Origin: Nocardioides speluncae
GTDB lineage: Bacteria; Actinomycetota; Actinomycetes; Propionibacteriales; Nocardioidaceae
DNA length: 64,000 nt
NCBI RefSeq assembly: GCF_003121585.1
Contig: NZ_QEOO01000016.1
Coordinates: forward strand, 310,001 to 374,000
Reading direction: 5' to 3'
Of the stretch, positions 32,754 through 40,740 are shown piece by piece. The translations under genes and the position numbers were made by a program. Numbering within the stretch: position 1 is the first letter of the stretch; each line of letters starts with the position of its first letter. The notes beneath the pieces were generated by a model, which saw nothing but the letters and a program-made list of their open reading frames with translations, ran no database searches and was not told where the DNA came from.

Positions 32754-33103
32754 ACCTCAAGCTTGCCGCCGTCACCTTCGACTGCGACGACGCCGCCGCC
32801 CTCGCCGGCTTCTGGTCCGACCTGCTCGGCGTACCCGTCGACTCCGGCGCCAACGCCGAGATGGCGTCGATCGGGCAGGAGCACTCGACGAAGGGGCCGG
32901 CGATCTTCTTCCTGCAGGTGCCCGACAAGACGCCCGGTAAGAATGCCGTACACCTCGACCTGGCTGCCAAGGACTGGACCGCCCAGATCGACCGGGCGGT
33001 CGACCTCGGCGCGAAGCGGATGGGCGACTTCGACGAAGCGGGCTTCGTCTGGACCACCCTGGCCGACCCCGAAGGCAACCTGTTCGACATCGCCCGCGGT
33101 TAA
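32750..33103 (+). CDS. VOC-family (glyoxalase-like) protein
   Basis: 117 residues, one vicinal-oxygen-chelate module: KLAAVTFDCDDAAALAGFWSDLLG opens the first beta-alpha-beta unit and GFVWTTLADPEGNLFDIARG closes the second. Coupled to the MerR gene, it may bind or modify the compound sensed by that regulator, as with bleomycin-type resistance proteins; that is inference. Confidence 0.85.
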   Translation: MNLKLAAVTFDCDDAAALAGFWSDLLGVPVDSGANAEMASIGQEHSTKGPAIFFLQVPDKTPGKNAVHLDLAAKDWTAQIDRAVDLGAKRMGDFDEAGFVWTTLADPEGNLFDIARG

Positions 33104-33135
33104 GAAAACCCCAGCAACGTCACCCAACTGCCACT

Positions 33136-33179
33136 CGGCGTCGTCCACAGGTTCGCAAAAGTCGTGGTGGACGACGCCG
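33136..33179 (+). terminator. terminator of MerR-VOC operon
   Basis: CGGCGTCGTCCAC/GTGGACGACGCCG, perfect 13-bp arms with an 18-base loop, 33 bp after the VOC stop. Confidence 0.7.
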
Positions 33180-33303
33180 ATCAGGCCGTTGAGTGCCGCG
33201 AATGCCGCGTTCTAGGGTTACCCCAGGCCGGACATTCTTCGCTAGGCGGACCCCGGGGCAGGAATTGTGGACGCCGAACACGGTCTGGCGCCGATCGACT
33301 TGT

Positions 33304-33356
33304 GAGACCCTTGCATGTCGCGGGGAGGGAGCATTCCCCGGCAACTGGAGGGTCTC
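33304..33356 (+). promoter_or_regulatory. structured leader upstream of bldC
   Basis: Outer arms GAGACCCT/AGGGTCTC enclose an inner CGGGGA/TCCCCG hairpin; TTAATTCTT follows. It sits 24 bp before the bldC start and could be an attenuator-like RNA or an upstream terminator. Confidence 0.45.
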
Positions 33357-33379
33357 TTAATTCTTCCGGGGGGTTGGGC

Positions 33380-33586
33380 ATGGAGGCTAGGAAGCGTGCG
33401 ACCGAGAGCGCGCTGATGACACCCGCTGAGGTGGCTGCGCTGTTCCGCGTGGACCCGAAGACGGTCGGCCGCTGGGCGCGCGCCGGAAAGCTGAGCTACG
33501 TCACCACCGCCGGCGGCCATCGCCGGTTCTTCCGTGACCAGGTCATGGAGATGCTCGGCGAGGTGCACACCGCCGAGGACGACTAG
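33380..33586 (+). CDS. bldC: BldC-type developmental regulator
   Basis: 68 residues, the expected size. A MerR-like winged helix: ALMTPAEVAALFRVDPKTVGRWARAGKL then SYVTTAGGHRRFF, lacking the dimerisation coiled coil, matches BldC of Streptomyces almost throughout. It binds direct repeats cooperatively and controls developmental or stationary-phase genes. The upstream in-frame extension is not part of it; the ATG after GGGGGGTTGGGC fits the family start. Confidence 0.92.
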   Translation: MEARKRATESALMTPAEVAALFRVDPKTVGRWARAGKLSYVTTAGGHRRFFRDQVMEMLGEVHTAEDD

Positions 33587-33652
33587 CTCTCGACATCACC
33601 GGCCGGCCGGGCCAATGTTGAGCCATCCACACCCCACGTTCCGGGAGCGACG

Positions 33653-34078
33653 ATGGCGTCACGACTCAACCCGTACCTCACCTTCGGCGGCAACGCCCGC
33701 GAAGCCATGGAGTTCTACCAGGCCGCGCTCGGCGGCGAGCTCACCGCGAACACGTACGGCGAGCTGGCCGGCGGGTCGCCCGAGGGCGCGCCGCCCGGCT
33801 ACGAGGACAAGCTCATGCACAGCCTGCTCGAGACGCCGAGCGGCTTCACGCTGATGGGCGCCGACGACCCGCCGGGCGAGTCCAGCGGTGGCGGCTCGGG
33901 ATTCTCGATCAGCCTGTCCGGAGACGACGCCGACGACCTGCGCGGCTACTGGGAGAAGCTGTCCGACGGCGGCACCGTCACGGTCCCGCTGGAGCAGCAG
34001 ATGTGGGGTGACGAGTTCGGCATGGTCGTCGACCGGTTCGGCGTCAACTGGATGGTCAACATCGTCGCGCCCGAGTAG
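33653..34078 (+). CDS. PhnB/VOC-family protein
   Basis: 141 residues: NPYLTFGGNAREAMEFYQAALGGEL and GEFGMVVDRFGVNWMVNI-type ends (MWGDEFGMVVDRFGVNWMVN) are hallmarks of the PhnB/DUF899-like VOC group. Metal or substrate is unknown. Single gene between bldC and a convergent acyl-CoA dehydrogenase. Confidence 0.88.
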   Translation: MASRLNPYLTFGGNAREAMEFYQAALGGELTANTYGELAGGSPEGAPPGYEDKLMHSLLETPSGFTLMGADDPPGESSGGGSGFSISLSGDDADDLRGYWEKLSDGGTVTVPLEQQMWGDEFGMVVDRFGVNWMVNIVAPE

Positions 34079-34089
34079 CTAGCTGGTAG

Positions 34090-35247
34090 CTACAGCCCCA
34101 TGTCCTTGGCGATGATCGACTTCATCACCTCGGACGTGCCGCCGTAGATCCGGTTGACCCGGTTGTCGGCGTACAGCCGGGCGATGGGGTACTCGTTCAT
34201 GTAGCCGTAGCCGCCGTGGAGCTGCAGACACCGGTCGATCACCCGGTGCGCGACCTCGGTGCAGAAGAGCTTCGCGGACGCGGCCTCGGCCGGGGTCAGC
34301 TCGCCGGCGTCCAGCGCCTCCAGCGCCCGGTCGGCCACCGCCTGCGCGGCGTCCACCTCGGTCTGGCAGGCCGCGAGCTCGAACTTGGTGTTCTGGAACG
34401 CCGCCACCGGCTGGCCGAAGACCTGCCGCTCCTGGGTGTACTTCTTGGCCATCTGGACCGCGGCCGCGGCCTGGGCGTAGGCGCCGTACGCGATCGAGAG
34501 CCGCTCGCGCGGCAGGTTGTTGCCGAGGTAGGAGAAGCCCTTGTGCTCCTCGCCGAGCAGCTCCTCGGCGGGTACGACGACGTCGGTGAACGCGAGCTCG
34601 GCGGTGTCGGAGGTCTTCAGGCCGATCTTGTCCAGCTTGCGGCCGACCGAGTAGCCATCGGCCTTGGTGTCGACGATCAGCAGCGAGATGCCATGCCGGC
34701 GGTTGCCCTCGTCGGCCGGGGCGGTGCGGGCACAGACGATCACCCGGTCGGCGTGGACGCCGCCGGTGATGAAGGTCTTGGCGCCGTTGAGGATGTAGTG
34801 GCTGCCGTCGTCGGAGAGCTTCGCGGTGGTGCGCATCCCGGCGAGGTCGGAGCCGGTGCCGGGCTCGGTCATCGCGATCGCCCACATCTCCTCGCCGGAG
34901 ACGAACTTGGGCAGCCAGCGCTTCTTCTGCTCCTCGGACGCCAGGCTCAGGATGTAGTGCAGGCAGAGCGCGACGTGGACGCTCTGGCCGCCGAAGGAGA
35001 CGCCGACCCGGGTCAGCTCCTCGGACTCGATCGCGGAGTACTTGAACGACTCGATCCCGGCGCCGCCGTACTCCTCGGGCACCTCGATTCCGAACAGGCC
35101 GAGCTCGGCGAGCTTGTAGTAGAACTCGCGCGGCACCTGTCCGGCGGCCAGCCACTCGTCGTACACCGGGACCACCTCGGCCTCGATGAAGGAGCGGAGG
35201 GTCTGGCGGAAGGCTTCGTGGTCCTCGTTGAAGACGGTACGGCGCAT
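34090..35247 (-). CDS. acyl-CoA dehydrogenase
   Basis: 385 residues, full-length. FAD/substrate motifs AIAMTEPGTGSDLAGMRT and FITGGVHADRVIV, catalytic-base region near LQLHGGYGYMNEYPIARLYADNRVNRIYGGTSEVMK at the C-terminus, including the GGTSE loop. It catalyses alpha,beta-dehydrogenation of acyl-CoA, passing electrons to ETF. The ending YGGTSEVMKSIIAKDMGL differs from the second copy at 38323, so substrates probably differ. Confidence 0.93.
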   Translation of the reverse strand: MRRTVFNEDHEAFRQTLRSFIEAEVVPVYDEWLAAGQVPREFYYKLAELGLFGIEVPEEYGGAGIESFKYSAIESEELTRVGVSFGGQSVHVALCLHYILSLASEEQKKRWLPKFVSGEEMWAIAMTEPGTGSDLAGMRTTAKLSDDGSHYILNGAKTFITGGVHADRVIVCARTAPADEGNRRHGISLLIVDTKADGYSVGRKLDKIGLKTSDTAELAFTDVVVPAEELLGEEHKGFSYLGNNLPRERLSIAYGAYAQAAAAVQMAKKYTQERQVFGQPVAAFQNTKFELAACQTEVDAAQAVADRALEALDAGELTPAEAASAKLFCTEVAHRVIDRCLQLHGGYGYMNEYPIARLYADNRVNRIYGGTSEVMKSIIAKDMGL

Positions 35248-35306
35248 GCGCTACTCCTCAGTAACAGTGGTGTTGTCAGCATAGAGGGTGGTCCCGAGGA
35301 CCCTCA

Positions 35307-35330
35307 CTAGCGTTCGCTGCTCGACCACCG
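35307..35330. repeat. half copy of interspersed palindrome forming a stop codon
   Basis: On the minus strand GGTGGTCGAGCAGCGAACGC followed by TAG matches one arm of the repeat at 6029. It encodes the terminal WSSSER and the stop of the HTH_42 gene. Confidence 0.7.
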
Positions 35331-36413
35331 ATAGGGGAGGCCGAGGAAGTCGCCGTAGCGCTGCGCGGCCTGGTCGAGCGCCTCGAGCTCGGCGCCGGTC
35401 AGCTCGCGGTACGGCGTGAGCTGGAAGACCACCTGGGCCGCCGCGAGAGTACGGCGCATCCCGGCGACCAGGCGCCCGTCGACGACCGCCATCCCGGCCG
35501 ACGTCTCGCGGCCCCGAGGCACCACACCGTCCGAGTCGAGCACCCACCGGCTGTCCTGGTAGCCGCGGTACAGCTCGTCGAGGATCTGGAGCAGGTGACC
35601 GGCCGGCTCGCCGGGCCCCTCGGACCCAGCCGCGGGCCGGTCGCCGGCGTGCCAGTAGGTGCGGCCGTCGTGCTCGAAGGACGCCAGCTGGTCCCGCACT
35701 GCGTCCAGCCCACGCCGTACGTCGCCGAGGGTCAGCGTCGCCCAATAGGCGAGGTCGCGGTCGGTGGCCGGGCCGTGGCCGGTGAAGTAGCGCAGCGCCA
35801 GCTCCGCGAGCGCGGCGTCGCGGTCCAGCCGGCGCGGTTGCGGGATCCGGTCGGCGAAGAGCGCGTAGGTGTGCTCGCCGTCGCGCGGCCGGCCGCTGCA
35901 GACCAGCTGGTCGAGCTCGAGATGGCCGAGCAGCAGCATCGCGTAGTGGCCGCCGTTGTCGAAGCCCGCCTCGGCCAGCGCCTCGATGACCTCGGTCCGC
36001 GTCCGGTCGGGCTGGGCACCGAGCAGCTCGACCACCACCCCCGCTGCCCGCTCGATCTGGCGCTCGTCCATGCCCTCGACGGCCTGGAGCTGCTTGCCGG
36101 TGACCTTCTGCACCCGCGGCGCGGTCAGGTCCAGCAGCCAGCCGAGGTCGTCGGCGTGGACGTAGTGCCAGGTCGGGCGGAGCACGTGGGTGCGGATCAC
36201 CCGGCCGTCGTCGAGCAGGGCGGCGACCTCGGCGGCCGAGGGGTTCACCGTACGCGACGCCACCGCCCACTCCGACTGCCGCTGGTTCTCCGCCTGTACG
36301 GCGAGCAGGCCGACGACGACCTGGGTTGCATCGGGAGCGTGCGGCCCGACCAGCCGCTGGGTGCGCAGCCGCCAGCGGGCGATGTCCTGGTCGTCGATGT
36401 GGTCTTCGGTCAC
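35307..36413 (-). CDS. winged-helix (HTH_42) protein, AlkZ/YcaQ-like DNA glycosylase superfamily
   Basis: 368 residues. IARWRLRTQRLVG, VVVGLLAVQAENQ, TWHYVHADDLGWLLDL and GTVVPRGRETSAG-like C-terminal segments fit the HTH_42/HLX glycosylase superfamily, in which a Q-x-Q/D motif is catalytic; here the matching position reads QAE. Some members unhook interstrand crosslinks or excise alkylated bases, others protect antibiotic producers. Odd: the last residues (RWSSSER and stop) are encoded by half of an interspersed palindromic repeat. Confidence 0.8.
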   Translation of the reverse strand: MTEDHIDDQDIARWRLRTQRLVGPHAPDATQVVVGLLAVQAENQRQSEWAVASRTVNPSAAEVAALLDDGRVIRTHVLRPTWHYVHADDLGWLLDLTAPRVQKVTGKQLQAVEGMDERQIERAAGVVVELLGAQPDRTRTEVIEALAEAGFDNGGHYAMLLLGHLELDQLVCSGRPRDGEHTYALFADRIPQPRRLDRDAALAELALRYFTGHGPATDRDLAYWATLTLGDVRRGLDAVRDQLASFEHDGRTYWHAGDRPAAGSEGPGEPAGHLLQILDELYRGYQDSRWVLDSDGVVPRGRETSAGMAVVDGRLVAGMRRTLAAAQVVFQLTPYRELTGAELEALDQAAQRYGDFLGLPYRWSSSER

Positions 36414-36461
36414 GCTGCTGTCCTATCAGAGCGCCCAGGACCCCCCGATTATCGTGAAGCG

Positions 36462-37193
36462 GTGGACTCCTACCTGCGGCGCATCGGCGCCACCCGCGAC
36501 TCATCGTTGGCCGAGCTGCAGGAACGGCACCTGCTGAGCGTCCCGTTCGAGAACCTCGACACCCATATGGACACCCGGATCGTGCTGGAGATCCCGTGGC
36601 TGTACGACAAGATCGTCGAACGCCGGCGAGGCGGGTTCTGCTACGAGCTCAACGGGCTGTTCGCGGAGCTGTTGCGGGATCTGGGTTTCCGCGTCGACCT
36701 GATGGCCGCGCGGGTGTTCGGTGGCGGCAGGCTCGGGCCGCCGTTCGACCACCTGACGCTGCTCGTGGACGACGCCTGGCTGGTGGACGTCGGCTTCGGC
36801 GCGTTCTCGCTGCACCCACTGCGCTGGGACTCGCGCGAGGAGCAGGAAGACCCGGCGGGGCTCTTCAGGCTGGCCGACCACGATGACGACGTGGACGTCT
36901 ACCAGGGCGACGTGCCGACGTACCGGATCGAACGGCGGCCGCGGTCGCTGTCGGACTTCGTTCCTACGTGCTGGTGGCAGCAGTTCGCGCCGGAGTCGCA
37001 TTTCCGGGTGGCGCCGAGGGCGAGCATCGTGACGCCGGAGGGCCGGATGACGCTGACGGACAAGAAGCTGGTGCTCACCGAACGCGGCGAGAAGACCGAG
37101 CTTCCCGTGACCGATCCGGAAGCCGCGTTCCGTGAGCACTTCGCCATCGACTTCCGGCAGCGCAACGCGTCCGAGAACCTCAGAACGCGTTGA
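36462..37193 (+). CDS. arylamine N-acetyltransferase
   Basis: 243 residues from a GTG; somewhat shorter than most NATs (about 270-280). The catalytic triad is visible: Cys60 in RRGGFCYELN, His97 in PFDHLTLLV and Asp109 in VDVGFG. SVPFENLDTHM is the family N-terminal signature. It transfers acetyl from acetyl-CoA to arylamines, hydrazines or arylhydroxylamines; in actinobacteria NATs also act in cholesterol catabolism or antibiotic tailoring. Its 3' end overlaps a convergent acyl-CoA dehydrogenase fragment by 14 bp. Confidence 0.92.
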   Translation: MDSYLRRIGATRDSSLAELQERHLLSVPFENLDTHMDTRIVLEIPWLYDKIVERRRGGFCYELNGLFAELLRDLGFRVDLMAARVFGGGRLGPPFDHLTLLVDDAWLVDVGFGAFSLHPLRWDSREEQEDPAGLFRLADHDDDVDVYQGDVPTYRIERRPRSLSDFVPTCWWQQFAPESHFRVAPRASIVTPEGRMTLTDKKLVLTERGEKTELPVTDPEAAFREHFAIDFRQRNASENLRTR

Positions 37194-37358
37194 TGCCGGT
37201 CAGCGCCCGGCCGATCAGCAGCTTCTGGATCTGGGTGGTGCCTTCGTAGAGCGTCGTGACCCGGGCGTCGCGGAGGAACTTGCCGACCGGGAACTCGTCG
37301 ACGTACCCGTAGCCGCCGAAGACCTGGATCGCCTGGTTGGCGGCCTTCACCGCGGCCC
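37180..37358 (-). pseudogene. C-terminal fragment of an acyl-CoA dehydrogenase
   Basis: About 58 codons corresponding to the last part of the full gene at 38323 (AVKAANQAIQVFGGYGYVDE...TGINAF). The nucleotide match covers about 170 bp (38331-38500) with only about four differences, so the duplication is recent. No catalytic domain remains. The truncation point coincides with the left arm of a 15-bp inverted repeat. Confidence 0.9.
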
Positions 37359-37426
37359 GCCCAGTAGGCAAACGCAGTCGTAGGCCGGCAAAATCGCGGC
37401 GATCGGTGCCTGTTTGCCTACTGGGC
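37359..37426. repeat. 15-bp perfect inverted repeat at the pseudogene breakpoint
   Basis: GCCCAGTAGGCAAAC and GTTTGCCTACTGGGC with a 38-base centre. It begins exactly where the acyl-CoA dehydrogenase fragment loses homology. Its origin is unknown: mobile palindrome or strong hairpin. Confidence 0.85.
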
Positions 37427-37518
37427 AGCCCCTCGCTAGGTCGCGCCTGCCGGGTCCGTAGTCAATGGCTGCGGACTGGCGTACCGTCATGGGTGGGGAG
37501 GGTACGAGGAGGTGCCCG

Positions 37519-38307
37519 ATGATCCAATTGGCTTTCACTCGCCGTTCCAGCGGCCGCACCCGCCCGGCCGCCGTGCTGGCCATTGCCCTTGCTGCCGCCT
37601 CCCTGGTGGCCGTCACGCTCACCGGTCCGGTGACTGCGACGGCGACCACGGCTGCGTCGAACCAGGCCGGTTCTTACCAGGCCGCGTCGCTGCGGTTCAC
37701 CACCACCAAGCCCGGCCGACCGACTGGGCTGGCGTTCCGCGTCGACTATGTCAACCCCGGCGACCCGTCCGCCAAGCCGCCCGCGGTGCGCGAGGTCTTC
37801 GAGGTCCTTGCCGAGGGGGCGCGCTTCGACACGCGCGCGCCAGCCCGGTGCACCGCCTCCGATGCCGAGCTGATGCTGCAGGGCGCCGCCGCCTGCCCGG
37901 CCGGCAGCCGCGTCGGCACCGGCTACCTCCGGCTCGATACCGGACTGCCGGCACCCGCTCGCTACATCGAGGCCGACATCACCTTCCTCAACAACATCGG
38001 CGAACTGATCTTCGTCAACACCGATCGCCTCACCGGCGCCCGGGTGGTCGTCCGCGCCGCGGTGACCGCGCGCACGGCGCTGTCGCGCGCGCCGTTCCTC
38101 CCCGGTACGCCGCCGGATGGCGCGGCCGTCGACGTGGCGCGCGGGTTCTTCCCCACGAAGGTCACCTGGCGAGGCGGCGTACGGCGCTCCTACGTGACCA
38201 CGCCCGGCACCTGCCCGAGGAGCCGGGTATGGGTCAACCTGGTGCGGTTCACCTACGACGACGGCACCGTACAGACCGTCCGCACTCGCAACGCTTGCGA
38301 GCGGTAA
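37519..38307 (+). CDS. secreted protein of unknown function
   Basis: 262 residues, start with GGAGG 7 bases upstream. A long signal region (RTRPAAVLAIALAAASLVAVTLTG, cleavage near TATA or TTAA) leads to a mature beta-rich protein. SLRFTTTKPGRPTGLAFRVDYVNPGDPSAKPPAV and a C-terminal RFTYDDGTVQTVRTRNACE are typical of a group of actinobacterial secreted hypotheticals, with paired cysteines (APARCTASDAE/GAAACPAG; PGTCPRSR/NACER). It lies between the acyl-CoA dehydrogenase gene and its duplicated fragment. Confidence 0.75.
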   Translation: MIQLAFTRRSSGRTRPAAVLAIALAAASLVAVTLTGPVTATATTAASNQAGSYQAASLRFTTTKPGRPTGLAFRVDYVNPGDPSAKPPAVREVFEVLAEGARFDTRAPARCTASDAELMLQGAAACPAGSRVGTGYLRLDTGLPAPARYIEADITFLNNIGELIFVNTDRLTGARVVVRAAVTARTALSRAPFLPGTPPDGAAVDVARGFFPTKVTWRGGVRRSYVTTPGTCPRSRVWVNLVRFTYDDGTVQTVRTRNACER

Positions 38308-38322
38308 GAATCGAGTCCCGAC

Positions 38323-39483
38323 TCAGAAGGCGCTGATGCCGGTCAGCGCCCGGCCGATCAGCAGCTTCTGGATCTGGGTGGTGCCTTCGTAGAGGGTGGT
38401 GACCCGGGCGTCGCGGAGGTACTTGCCGACCGGGAACTCGTCGACGTACCCGTAGCCGCCGAAGACCTGGATCGCCTGGTTGGCGGCCTTCACCGCGGCC
38501 TCGCTGGCGAACATCTTGGCCATCGACGCCTCGGTCCCGAACCTCTCACCGCGGTCGACCAGGTCGGCGACCCGCCACACCAGCAGCCGGGCCGCGTCGG
38601 TCTCCACGGCCATCTCGGCGAGCATCTCCTGGACCAGCTGGTACGACGCGATCGGCTTGCCGAACTGGGTCCGCTGGCCGGCGTACTCGACGCTCGCCTC
38701 GAGGCACGCCCGCGCCAGGCCGACGCAGCCGGCGGCCACCGACATCCGGCCCTTGTCGAGCGCGGACATCGCGATCCGGAAGCCCTGGCCCTCCTCGCCG
38801 AGCCGGTGCTCGTCGGAGACCCGGACGTTGTCCAGGGTGAGCTCCGCAGTGGCCTGGCCGCGGAGTCCGAGCTTGCCCTTGATCTCGAGGGCCGCGAAGC
38901 CTTGGCTGTCGGTCGGTACGACGAACGCGGTGATCCCCTTCGGGCCGGGGCCGCCGGTGCGCGCGAAGACCAGCGACCAGTCCGCCCAGGTGCCGTTGGT
39001 GATGAACAGCTTGTTGCCGGTGATCCGCCAGTCCCCGTCGCCGTCGCGGGTGGCGCGGGCGGCCAGCGAGCCGGCGTCCGAGCCGGTGCCGGGCTCGGTC
39101 AGGCCGAAGCAGCCGAGCGACTCGCCCGAGGCCAGCCCGGGCAGCCACCGCTGCTTCTGCTCCTCGGTCCCGTACGCCGCGATCGACTTGCCGACCAGGC
39201 CGAGCGAGACCGAGACGATGCCGCGCACCGAGGTGTCGCCGCGGCCGAGCTCCTCCATCATCAGGCAGTACGACAGCGTGTCTCCCCCGGAACCGCCGTA
39301 CTCCTCCGCGATGCCCATGCCGAGGAAGCCGACCTCGCCGAGCTTGCCGACGATGGCGCGGTCGACGGCCTCGGTGCGGTCCCACTCGGCGGCGTACGGC
39401 ACCACCTCGCGGTCCACCCAGGTCCGGGCCAGGTCACGGAACTGCTGCTGGTCGTCGCTCAGGCTTAAATCCACGGCGCTCAT
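38323..39483 (-). CDS. acyl-CoA dehydrogenase
   Basis: 386 residues. FGLTEPGTGSDAGSLAARA, FITNGTWADWSLVFAR, EEYGGSGGDTLSY and the C-terminal QVFGGYGYVDEFPVGKYLRD plus YEGTTQIQKLLIGR with catalytic glutamate (YEGT) identify the short/medium-chain butyryl-CoA-dehydrogenase-like group. It transfers electrons to ETF. Its last 170 bp are duplicated 1.1 kb downstream. Divergent from a GNAT gene. Confidence 0.94.
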   Translation of the reverse strand: MSAVDLSLSDDQQQFRDLARTWVDREVVPYAAEWDRTEAVDRAIVGKLGEVGFLGMGIAEEYGGSGGDTLSYCLMMEELGRGDTSVRGIVSVSLGLVGKSIAAYGTEEQKQRWLPGLASGESLGCFGLTEPGTGSDAGSLAARATRDGDGDWRITGNKLFITNGTWADWSLVFARTGGPGPKGITAFVVPTDSQGFAALEIKGKLGLRGQATAELTLDNVRVSDEHRLGEEGQGFRIAMSALDKGRMSVAAGCVGLARACLEASVEYAGQRTQFGKPIASYQLVQEMLAEMAVETDAARLLVWRVADLVDRGERFGTEASMAKMFASEAAVKAANQAIQVFGGYGYVDEFPVGKYLRDARVTTLYEGTTQIQKLLIGRALTGISAF

Positions 39484-39510
39484 CATGCCCGGCGACGTAG
39501 TCTCGCGACC

Positions 39511-40086
39511 ATGCCCACTCCTGCCCTCCACGACCTCACCTGGCCCGTCAAGACCGAACGACTCCTCCTGCGCCCGGCCACCTCGGCCGACCTCGACGCC
39601 GTCGCCCGCTACCGCGGCAAGGACGGCGTGTCCGAGTGGCTGCCGACCTCCGAGCCCGAGCTGTTCCGGGAGCGGTACGACAAGCCGGAGACGCTGGCCA
39701 AGTTCCTGGTCGCGGAGGCCGATGGCGTGGTGATCGCCGACCTGATGATCGCCATCGAGGACGCCTGGGCGCAGACCGAGGTGGCCGGACAGGCCGAGCG
39801 CGTGCAGGCCGAGATCGGCTGGGCGATCGACCCCGAGTACGGCGGCCGCGGCCTGGCCACCGAGGCGGTCCGGGAGATGCTGCGGATCTGCTTCGACGAG
39901 CTCGGCCTGCGCCGGGTCGCGGCCAACACGTTCGCCGGCAACGAGCCGTCGTGGCGGCTGATGGAGCGGATCGGGATGCGCCGCGAGCAGCACACCATCG
40001 CCGACTCGCTGCACCGGACCCACGGCTGGTCCGACGGACTCATGTACGCCCTGCTCGCCGAGGAGTGGCGCGCCCGGCAGGACTGA
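39511..40086 (+). CDS. GNAT-family N-acetyltransferase (RimJ/RimL-like)
   Basis: 191 residues. TERLLLRPATSADLDAVARY at the start, EIGWAIDPEYGGRGLATEAVREML as the acetyl-CoA-binding motif A, and LGLRRVAANTFAGNEPSWRLMERIGMR as motif B are classical. Probably acetylates a protein N-terminus or small amine. The stop is adjacent to the convergent HTH gene. Confidence 0.92.
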   Translation: MPTPALHDLTWPVKTERLLLRPATSADLDAVARYRGKDGVSEWLPTSEPELFRERYDKPETLAKFLVAEADGVVIADLMIAIEDAWAQTEVAGQAERVQAEIGWAIDPEYGGRGLATEAVREMLRICFDELGLRRVAANTFAGNEPSWRLMERIGMRREQHTIADSLHRTHGWSDGLMYALLAEEWRARQD

Positions 40087-40087
40087 G

Positions 40088-40567
40088 CTAACGGCCTGCG
40101 GCACCGCGGCCGCGTTCGACCGCTGCGGCTGCCTGCCGGACCTCGTCAGCAGCTGCCGACAGCGCGTCGAGGGCGGCCTGGTGCCGTGCCAGCGCCGAGC
40201 TGAGCGCTGCCGCGGCAGCGGGACTCGGGCCTGGTTCGGCCTCGGTCGCCACCCCGGTGTCGGCCAGGCGCTCCGCGGCGTCCGCCCATTGCCGGACCTC
40301 CTTGCCCTCGCACCCGAGCGAGATCACGATCGCGTCCAGCCGGTCGGCCGGCGGCATCCGTGCGCCGGTGAGGTAGGCATGCACGGTGGACCGAGGAATC
40401 CCGGTCCGCTCGGTCAGCTCAGTCAGGCTGACCTTGCGCCGCGCCGTACCTCTGGCCGCGCGACGACGTAACCGGTCCAGCTGGAGGACGAGGTCCGCCG
40501 CGCTGACGATCGTCTCGGGCTGTGGCCCGAGGTTCCCTCCCTGCGCCTGCCCCCGAGTCGTGTGCAC
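40088..40567 (-). CDS. XRE-type helix-turn-helix protein
   Basis: 159 residues from a GTG; an upstream start would add a low-complexity stretch. The HTH (VSLTELTERTGIPRSTVHAYLTGARMP) spans about residues 45-75. The C-terminal half is an alanine-rich helix (AAAAALSSALARHQAALDALSAAADEVRQAAAAV) likely to form a coiled coil for dimerisation. Regulatory target unknown; it is divergent from the secreted protease gene, so it may control it. Confidence 0.75.
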   Translation of the reverse strand: MHTTRGQAQGGNLGPQPETIVSAADLVLQLDRLRRRAARGTARRKVSLTELTERTGIPRSTVHAYLTGARMPPADRLDAIVISLGCEGKEVRQWADAAERLADTGVATEAEPGPSPAAAAALSSALARHQAALDALSAAADEVRQAAAAVERGRGAAGR

Positions 40568-40740
40568 CCGACGCTCACCACCTTGACGGTTGTCCCGGAA
40601 TGTCCCGCCTCGGCCCGGTTGGCCTCGACGGCTGCTTGAGTCGCTGTTGGCACGGTCTTGAGGAGACCAGGGGGTGGCACGAGATACCGATGCCGCCGCC
40701 GAAAGTAAAGAGAAACGACCACCAACCACACGGGGGAACC

